Made by a program: the position numbers and the translations under genes
The notes under the pieces: model-generated
Seen by the model: only the letters and a program-made list of their open reading frames with translations
What the model was told of the DNA's origin: nothing
Database searches by the model: none
Origin: Raphanus sativus
Lineage: Eukaryota; Streptophyta; Magnoliopsida; Brassicales; Brassicaceae
Direction: 5' to 3'
NCBI RefSeq assembly: GCF_000801105.2
Contig: NC_079517.1
Location: forward strand, 19,911,579-19,975,578
DNA: 64,000 nt
In this document: one piece after another, positions 57,485 to 64,000 of the stretch
Position numbering within the stretch: position 1 is the stretch's first letter
How the letters are laid out: every line of letters begins with the position of its first letter

Positions 57485-59029
57485 TAGATTTAAAGTAAAT
57501 ATGGTTGAGAGAAACCAAAAAAATGATTGTTTTGATATTACATATAACTAGGGAACTCCCCTGCGCGTAAATGCGCGTGAAATGTGTTTTTTTGTTTGTT
57601 TGTTTTTTTTTATGTTTTTATGTTTTTAATGTTTTCATCATGTAAATCATTAATTGTTCCAAGTTTATTAGAATATATTAGAATATTTATTAATTTTTGG
57701 ACAAATTAAATTGTTTAATATATGTATAGAACAAATGTGTGTAAAAAATATATTTATGTAATTAAGCAAAATGTTATGTAGTGAATTGTAAAAATAAATA
57801 GTTCTTTGATAGTGTAGGAAATTAAGTAAGAAAATCGTCTTCAATAATTTTTTTCTTTTTTTTCTTTGTGGTCGTTTTAGTGAACTTGTTCTTTTTTCCA
57901 TTGAATTTGAAGTGTCTTTTTTTATTTGTTGTGAATTATTTGTTGTCTTAACTATTCTTTTTTTTTTGTTTTATCTGTTTTATAAGTATTTATTTGTTTT
58001 GTTCCTCCAGCATCATTTTTGTAATAGTTAATATTGCAGGCTGAAAAATATAAAAGAAAGTTTTTAAACATTGTGTATAAAATATATTATCTGTTAGTAT
58101 GTATAAAATATTATTTATTCACTATACCTCTTCTTTATTAATTGGGTCGCCAGTGATTTCTGTAACTGTTAATCCTGCTGAACTTGAATTATAATTAAAG
58201 GATGTAACTTTCACATTGAATTTGAAAACTTGCCCTATAAGTTTTTCTGAGAAGTATGAGATAATTGCATTATCACTTGAATCATTGTATGATTGTTCCT
58301 GGTTGTTAGCCATTTTATATATTAGGTCATATTTATACAGTTCCAAAAAAAAAAAAAGGTCATATTTATACAATATATTTTAAAATTATTAAAGATATTA
58401 CACTTGCGTGAAAGTTAATCAAGTCTGTTGCCGATTTACCCATTATTCTGGTCATATCTTTGTTGAATGTGGTTAATAATGCTGAATCTGAATCATCTTC
58501 AACAATAATTTCAAGCTTATACCTATTTAATGTGATTGGTATTAATAAATAATTATAATATTATTTTTAAAAATTTGATAACCCAAATTCCTTCAGTTAC
58601 CGTAATATGCCAATAATATCTGGCCTCTTGCATTTTCTGCAAATAAGTTCCCCACCTTTTTAAAAAGTATTTTAGCACAATGATTACGAGATATGTAATT
58701 TCATCCATTTCTTGAGCTAATTTCAATAATTTCCCCTCAATAGTGAATTCTTTTTCCTGTTAGTTATTTATGTAAAATAATTGTGATATTAGGTATATAG
58801 TTTTGAGTTTATAATAATTTAATGCAAATTTTAATTATTAAATAAATTCAATGATTTTGTTACCTCAAACAAATCTTCGGCTATGAAATTTAATATGTCT
58901 AATATTTTGACAATGGTATCATTTTTGTTCCTCGAACTGCTTTCTCCCTTTTCTTGTATTGCATGAGTTCTGTAAAAACAATTAAGTAATTTCTTTGGTA
59001 CCTTGTAGTTATAATAACTTAACTATCTA

Positions 59030-60790
59030 TCTAATCTATTAAAACTGAAGTACAAATTTAAATTGACCCTGATTTTTCCTAAATAATTACAGCTTATGCA
59101 ACTAGCTTAAACCGACAAACACTAAACCAAACCTCCTAAATTCAATTGTTTTATTTTAAGTGATAGACTCGGTGTTGATAACGTAATAGTACTTCTCCTT
59201 CGCAATAAACAAAGAAAAAAGTTTTTATCGGAATCCATCCAATTTCTTTGATTCAAATGAGTGTTTTGGCTTCTTCAATCATTTTGTGAAAGAAATATTT
59301 GGATGTCAGGTGCGGTTGATCGATAAGCAAGGCCATGTAAGTGTATCAGATCTATCTGAATCCATCTCATGCTATACCTTTCGATCCGTCAGTTTTCTTT
59401 CTAGGGTTTCACTAATTAGGTTTCAAATCATGGGAAGTGAAAATCTCTGCAATTTACTTTTAGGGTTTTGCTATACATGAACCTCAATTTCAGTAAATAC
59501 ATTATCTGAAAGAGCAGTGATAAGAAGAAAGAAACTTTGATTATCAGAATTCAGAAAATGAGAACACAAATTGGTTCTTTGATGTGCGCTGATCTGATCT
59601 AATGGAGGAAATAGTTCGACACTAATATCCGAGACTTTGAGTTTGAATAGATCGACGATATCTCTTTACACGTCCTTTGATGCTGTTGTTTTTGTTGTTT
59701 GTTAATACATGGGTCCATTAGGCATTAGGTACTAATATCCTTGGTGGGAAGAGAAGGAGATAGTCTCAGAGGAGAGGAAGGCGAAAGGGCTGTGTCCTCT
59801 GACGCTAAACGAGGCGGCGTCAGTTCTAAAAGCACCAGGATTCAATAAAAGTTGATATACATTGCAGTTGGTGAGGTTTATGGGTGCGAGCATACATTGT
59901 CTGTCCTAAGAGAAGCATTCCCGAATCGTCAGTCTACCAGTTATGGTTTTCCTAACGAGTGGTTGGTCGCGTCTTTTATTATATGTGCAATTTTTCTTTT
60001 CTTTTTGCTCTCACATGTGAAACTTATAGGTAATGAAATGCTAAGCAGTAGGCAGAGTTGCAACAGTTTCAGAACCATACGTCTCAAATGACTGCTCTAG
60101 ATTTCATGGTGTTTGTGGATTACAACACTTTTATTCCCATGTATGATGGAAACATGGCAAAAGCAGTGGAAGGCCCTAAGATGTAATATTAAAACTGAAT
60201 CCATTCAATTTTCATGAAAACCAACAAAGTAGTGCTACGAAAAAAACATATTGAGTTTGCAGGTATCTTGGGTTAGGAAAACAATTATGTTTGATCGCAA
60301 GAGGCTCTTGCAGGTACTAGACTTATATCACAACAAGAACATGGGATCAGTTTGCAATAGCTGTCATGGAAGCCCACGAGAGAAGAACATGAGCACCAAC
60401 ACATCAAAGAGTAATTTCATATAAACTTAAGAAGGAAGAATACTTTTATGCAAACCCTTGGGAATGTCTTTGTGAAGGTACAAATTGCCACAATATATTT
60501 GGTCATAGAAATTCCAGTTTAAATGTTGCAAGTCATGTTTTAGTACATTATCTCATTGCCCTGAAAGAGGACGAGATGAAAAGAAACTGCGTATAGTTCA
60601 TTCCTTGAGTTTTTTTTCTGCAGAGTTGCTACATGAGTCCAATAAATTTGTTGTCAAAGAAAGTATATCACTTTAGCTGGCTTAACATCCAAACACAATA
60701 TAAATAATGAAAACATGTTCAAACATTAAAAAATGTTTGATCATTTATAAATGTTATACACCCGTGTGGGCGCACGGATCAAAAATCTAG
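59030..60790 (+). mobile_element. Helitron carrying an O-fucosyltransferase gene fragment
   Basis: It begins A then TCTAATCTATTAAAACTGAA (a start at 59026 is also possible). It ends with a 7-bp CCGTGTG/CGCACGG hairpin, GATCAAAAAT, CTAG at 60787-60790 and T. It is inserted in opposite orientation inside the RPA-bearing Helitron. The fragment at 59780-60545 is sense to the Helitron. Confidence 0.8.
59780..60545 (+). pseudogene. Captured O-fucosyltransferase-family gene fragment
   Basis: Plus-strand pieces spell the C-terminal part of a plant GDP-fucose protein O-fucosyltransferase-family protein (Golgi type). They are CPLTLNEAASVLKAPGFNKS, YIAVGEVYGCEHTLSVLREA followed by FPNR, ALDFMVFVDYNTFIPMYDGN followed by MAKAVEG, RKTIMFDRKRLLQVLDLY, WDQFAIAVMEAHE, and KEEYFYANPWECLCEGTNC. 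Intron-like gaps separate some of them, so genomic DNA rather than an mRNA was captured. Frames do not join: a TGA falls after NKS, and other shifts are present. The N-terminal half of the protein is missing. It is a non-functional gene capture. Confidence 0.8.
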
Positions 60791-61674
60791 TCTTTATTTA
60801 ATTTAAAGTTTACCTTGTTTTGAAAGACTGAACAGTGTTTATTGGATCATGTTGATAAATTTTTGAAGCTCAGGTTGTATTTAATTAAAGATATCCTATT
60901 AATCATGTTATGGATAATTTATTTGTTGTTAGAATTTTGTTATAATTAATTTAAAAGTAAGTATAATATTTTTATTTCCTAACCTGAATATGTTTTAGGA
61001 TTAACACTTGTTATTATCACTGTTTCACCATATGCTTCATTTTCTTTCATCTGTTTTTGGTATATATCTACCATATTGTCCCATATGGAAATACATACTG
61101 TGTTCCCTCTGTTTTTAAGGTAATAAATATTTTCATGTATTGTTTGAACAATGTGATTAAAACTAATAGAAATTTTATTTTAAGAATAGGAATAACATCA
61201 CTTAAGAAAAGAGATAGCCTGGTATATAGGTAATCCATCTCTCCTTTAAGGAACTGAACTTTGACATCAGTCTATGTTAAATATTTAAGTAAAAAATCAT
61301 AAGTATGAGATTAATTGAGGATTGTTTTAAATAGGGTAAAACCATGTAATGAAAACATGAGACAAATCACTTAGAATAAAATTAGTGAAAGCTAATGCAT
61401 GTTTTAAAAGCCTAAATAATTTACTAAATCATATCAGTAAGAAAAATATATTTTCAAATAGTAAAATAATTATTCTATTTTAGAGTAGGATACTAAAAAA
61501 AGTAAAATAACTGGGAAAAATTATTTAAATTTTATCTTATTTACTGCATAAACTATTACTCATGATTAAATTAATTACTTACCCTTATATTTGCAGGTCT
61601 AAGTTAATTCTTCTTTGTCCAGTAATAGTAGCTTCTGTATTTTAACTTTTCTTCAACAATAACACCAATAATAT

Positions 61675-61754
61675 TGTTGAGGTCAAAATCGGTCAAGACG
61701 AAATCGATGTCCGATGTTGGGGTCAAAATCGGTCAAGACGAAATCGATGTCCGA
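61675..61754 (+). repeat. 40-bp tandem duplication at the LTR edge
   Basis: Two adjacent 40-bp units (61675 and 61715), each starting TGTTG-GGTCAAAATCGG, differ at one base. Either copy could be the true LTR start. Confidence 0.9.
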
Positions 61755-61964
61755 AAATCTCGGAAAAATATGAAAGATGTAAAAGCAACCTCGAGAGACT
61801 AATTGTTAATCGAGAAACCTTAAGAAAAAAATTAAGTTCGAGATTCATCGTCTCGAAATCAACTGCTAGAAACATTTTCTACACAAGGAAAAAAACCTAC
61901 GGAAAACTAAAAACGCAAAGAACACGAACGCGCCGAAGGAATCGAGCAGCCAACACCGGACGTG

Positions 61965-62348
61965 GCCGTGGCCGCCGGGCGGCTAGCCCCGTGATGGCCG
62001 TGGCCGCCGGCGGCTAGCGCCCGTGCTGGCCGTGGCCGCCGGGCGGCTAGCCCCGTGCTGGCCGTGGCCGCCGGCGGCTAGCGCCCGTGCCGGCCGTGGC
62101 CGCCGGGCGGCTAGCCCCGTGCTGGCCGTGGCCGCCGGCGGCTAGCGCCCGTGCTGGCCGTGGCCGCCGGGCGGCTAGCCCCGTGCTGGCCGTGGCCGCC
62201 GGCGGCTAGCGCCCGTGCTGGCCGTGGCCGCCGGGCGGCTAGCCCCGTGCTGGCCGTGGCCGCCGGCGGCTAGCGCCCGTGCTGGCCGTGGTCGCCGGGC
62301 GGCTAGCCCCGTGCTCGCTCGGGTCGTCGGACGGCTAGTCTTCGTGGA
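61965..62348 (+). repeat. 32-bp GC-rich tandem array with alternating A/B units
   Basis: Eleven clean 32-bp units and one decayed unit begin at 61965 and every 32 bp after. Odd units (A) read GCCGGGCGGCTAGCCCCG and even units (B) GCCGGCGGCTAGCGCCCG after a shared GCCGTGGCC. This makes a 64-bp higher-order repeat. It is extremely rich in G+C and CpG in AT-rich surroundings. Confidence 0.95.
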
Positions 62349-63240
62349 TGAGTTCCAAGCCTCCGGGTCGCCAGAAATCCGTGTTTCACGACTCTCCGAG
62401 TCCTTATAAATAAAACTCCTTTTTCTGTTCCGGGATTTCTGAAAACCCCTAAGACGTCAACGGATAGGAAGACTTCGTATAAAACGGTGATGGTTATCGT
62501 ACAACACCATTCACCTCAGCAATGGATCGAAGATCTTCCGAAAGACTCGACATCCAAGTAGGAGCATCCTTCCAGAGAAATCGTAGAAAAACAGCGGAAG
62601 CCCGGAATGCGGCCCGAAAGGGACCAACTCCGATCGGACGACCAGTTTACGATTTTCTAAAGGGATAGATGCGACGGTTTACAGTTATCTTCGCATGGCA
62701 AGATAAATGATAAACTTCCGAAAAGATAAATGTCAACTTTCCAAAAAAATAAATGTCAACTTTCCCGATAAACACGAAAGCCGACGAAAATGGAAAAAGT
62801 CTAGCCCACGGCAGACTCAGCCCACCAAGGATAGACCGTCATATGGGAGTATATAAGCAATGCTAGGAGCAGAGGAAGGAGGATCCGAAATCAGAGAGAA
62901 AAACCACTCCAGAGCAACTTAGAACTTAGGCGCTTATTTCCTTTTTAGCGAGCTGCGACTCAACTAGGTTAGATCTAGGTTTCGAGACTAGCGACGATCG
63001 ACAGCTCTTACAGCCGAGATCTCGACCTGTTGTCCAAAACGTTCTCCGCAGATTTGGAAATAAGATTCTTTCTTTTTGCTCTATTCACTTTACGCATTTA
63101 TTCTCGAATTAGACTTGTTTTAACTTTGTCGTGCGTGGCCCAGCAGATAGCCGGGATCCTCGGGGAAAACTAGGTCAACTTAGTTTTCCTACGTTTTAAC
63201 TTAATTAAAATCGACAGTGCGAATTTCGGTTCCCACAGTT

Positions 63241-63258
63241 TGGCGCTAGAAGGAGGGG
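63241..63258 (+). promoter_or_regulatory. Gypsy primer-binding-type site
   Basis: TGGCGCTAGAAGGAGGGG starts 3 nt after the LTR. Sequences of this kind follow the 5' LTR in Tat-lineage Gypsy elements; the exact tRNA was not checked. Confidence 0.6.
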
Positions 63259-63304
63259 GATTCACGGCTTTATCTTTCTCGCAACTACGCACGCCCAGTT
63301 AAGC

Positions 63305-64000
63305 ATGTCTGTTGACGCGGAAAAAGACAAGCAAACACACGACGGACCAGCCGTCGATGTCAACGCTGAGAAGACTCCTGACAGAAACGTATCGACGGTC
63401 ACTGCCGAGGCAAACACCGCGATGCTGGACCAGATGAAGGAACTGTTCGCCACCGCCCAGAAACGGTCGGAAGAACAGGAGAAACTAATGGCTTCACTCG
63501 CTAAACAGGTCAATACCTTAACAGCGAAAAGCAAACTCCCGCGCGGATCCACCAAGGTGAGGCGTGTCAGGAGGCTGGACTTCGGACCTTCCGAAGACCA
63601 AGAAAAAGATGCCCCGAGAAAATCCCCGGAACTCGTCCCTGACGATACCACTCCGACGGGGCAGAATAAAACGACGGGAAACCTTCCACCTCCCACAAGG
63701 GACAACGAAGGAGACGACGTCGAAAGAATCAATCTGGATATCAGCGATCAATCGGATCCGTCCGACGAAGACGCCGACATCCACCACCGAAGGACCCGAA
63801 GTCAGTCAGCTCGACTGGCGGCAGCCTTCGAAAAACCCATGACAGAAGAGGAAGAAGACCTCTACTGGTCAGAGCAAGAAAGGCTGGCTGAGGACCAAAC
63901 TCGGGCCTATCGCCGCCAGCGTAGACAGAAGAGCGCAAACGGCACCAGCGAGATTCACGATCTGCGTGAGTACATCGCCAAAACTGCAGCCGAGGTGAAA
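63305..64000 (+). CDS. Gypsy gag, N-terminal part (runs off window)
   Basis: Open from the ATG at 63305 to the window end (232 codons, no stop). It begins MSVDAEKDKQTHDG. A coiled-coil-like stretch (TAMLDQMKELFATAQKRSEE) follows, then acidic and basic disordered sequence with RRTRSQSARLAAAFEKP and charged EEEEDLYWSEQERLAED. This is the usual N-terminal half of large-gag Gypsy elements, ahead of the retrotransposon gag domain, which would lie beyond the window. GC content is higher than in the surroundings. It shows no lesion, so the element may be fairly young. Confidence 0.75.
   Translation, partial: MSVDAEKDKQTHDGPAVDVNAEKTPDRNVSTVTAEANTAMLDQMKELFATAQKRSEEQEKLMASLAKQVNTLTAKSKLPRGSTKVRRVRRLDFGPSEDQEKDAPRKSPELVPDDTTPTGQNKTTGNLPPPTRDNEGDDVERINLDISDQSDPSDEDADIHHRRTRSQSARLAAAFEKPMTEEEEDLYWSEQERLAEDQTRAYRRQRRQKSANGTSEIHDLREYIAKTAAEVK

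Larger units (their letters stand above)
57548..61665 (-). mobile_element. Helitron with RPA1-like gene relic (right end uncertain)
   Basis: On the minus strand the 3' end has a GCGC/GCGC hairpin, then AGGGGAGTTCC and CTAG at 57548-57551, followed by T. Minus-strand exons resembling RPA1 lie throughout. Plant Helitrons often encode RPA1-like single-strand-binding proteins. The 5' end must lie at or beyond about 61.6 kb and may have been cut by the Gypsy element starting at 61675. Another Helitron is inserted at 59030-60790. Confidence 0.6.
57842..61665 (-). pseudogene. RPA1-like single-stranded-DNA-binding protein, decayed
   Basis: Pieces on the minus strand, in order: TEATITGQRRINLDLQ (about 61640-61590); RGNTVCISIWDNMVDIYQKQ (about 61110-61040), an OB-fold strand pair like RPA1's DNA-binding domain A; a linker containing RTHAIQEKGESSSRN (about 58970-58870); FCRKCKRPDIIG (about 58650), part of the zinc ribbon of domain C; LLTTFNKDMTRIMGKSATDL (about 58480-58420), the domain C core; FSEKLIGQVFKFNVKVTSFN (58250-58170); and a basic KRPQRKKRKK tail near 57870. 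Stops and a 1.76-kb Helitron insertion interrupt it. RPA helps Helitron rolling-circle transposition by coating single strands; this copy is not functional. Confidence 0.65.
61675..63237 (+). repeat. 5' LTR of a Gypsy-type retrotransposon
   Basis: Starts TGTTGAGG, ends TTCCCACA, and is followed directly by a primer-binding-type sequence. About 1.56 kb. It includes a 40-bp duplicated start and a 32-bp GC-rich tandem array. A TATATAAG box at about 62850 probably marks the promoter. The matching 3' LTR is outside the window, so the start is inferred from the TG end and the duplication. Confidence 0.75.

Noticed and set aside
62215..62409. Open frame over the GC-rich tandem array
   Set aside because: The frame is a by-product of the 32-bp repeat and has no family resemblance.
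63262..63787. Long minus-strand frames opposite the Gypsy gag
   Set aside because: The plus-strand frame continues open to the window edge with gag-like composition; the antisense ones are shadows.

Overview
This window is nuclear DNA of a flowering plant, almost certainly a Brassicaceae species close to Brassica or Raphanus. It is AT-rich, its genes have GT-AG introns, and it is packed with transposable elements of types familiar in that family. These include Helitrons ending in a hairpin plus CTAG, a Mutator-like element carrying a ULP-type protease gene, hAT elements, Copia and Gypsy retrotransposons and a poly-A retroposon. By recollection, a plastid-type glycerol-3-phosphate dehydrogenase gene next to a DC1-domain gene matches the Arabidopsis order around At5g40590-At5g40610; this was not checked by a search.

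Only four ordinary host genes look intact. They are NAD-dependent glycerol-3-phosphate dehydrogenase (31917-33854, + strand, ten exons), a three-DC1-domain protein (35073-35774, +), a GeBP/STOREKEEPER-like transcriptional regulator (40402-41673, -) and an HhH-GPD DNA-glycosylase-fold protein (44277-45592, -, three exons). An F-box/LRR/FBD relic (about 36.8-37.5 kb) and a receptor-like cytoplasmic kinase relic (about 3.5-4.0 kb) are broken host-type genes.

Layout. 1-6.3 kb: GA microsatellites and Helitrons, one carrying the kinase fragment. 7.0-10.0 kb: a decayed Mutator-like element (MULE), with an intact young Copia element (9993-14853) inserted against its end. 14.9-26.4 kb: gene-free AT-rich repeats, Helitrons and a 4.4-kb tract rich in a short palindromic motif. 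26406-31656: a complete hAT element with an 8-bp target duplication, a damaged transposase gene and two long foldbacks in its leader. 31.7-45.6 kb: the host-gene island, interrupted by a solo LTR (37550-38895) and a retroposon (43224-44232). 45898-48757: a non-autonomous hAT-type element holding two Helitrons. 48886-57484: a complete 8.6-kb MULE with 55-bp inverted ends and a perfect 9-bp target duplication. 57.5-61.7 kb: a Helitron with a decayed RPA1-like gene, into which a second Helitron carrying an O-fucosyltransferase gene fragment has jumped. 61675-64000: the 5' LTR and start of gag of a Gypsy element that runs off the window.

The most coherent system is the 8.6-kb MULE. It has a transposase whose only visible lesion is one in-frame stop just before its zinc knuckle. 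On the opposite strand it carries a two-exon GRF zinc-finger gene and a five-exon ULP/DUF1985 gene whose splice sites and frames all fit. An array of TCTAC motifs precedes the transposase and recurs in front of the older MULE transposase at 7-9 kb, which suggests a binding-site array. All boundaries and splice sites were read by eye; no alignment or database search was run.
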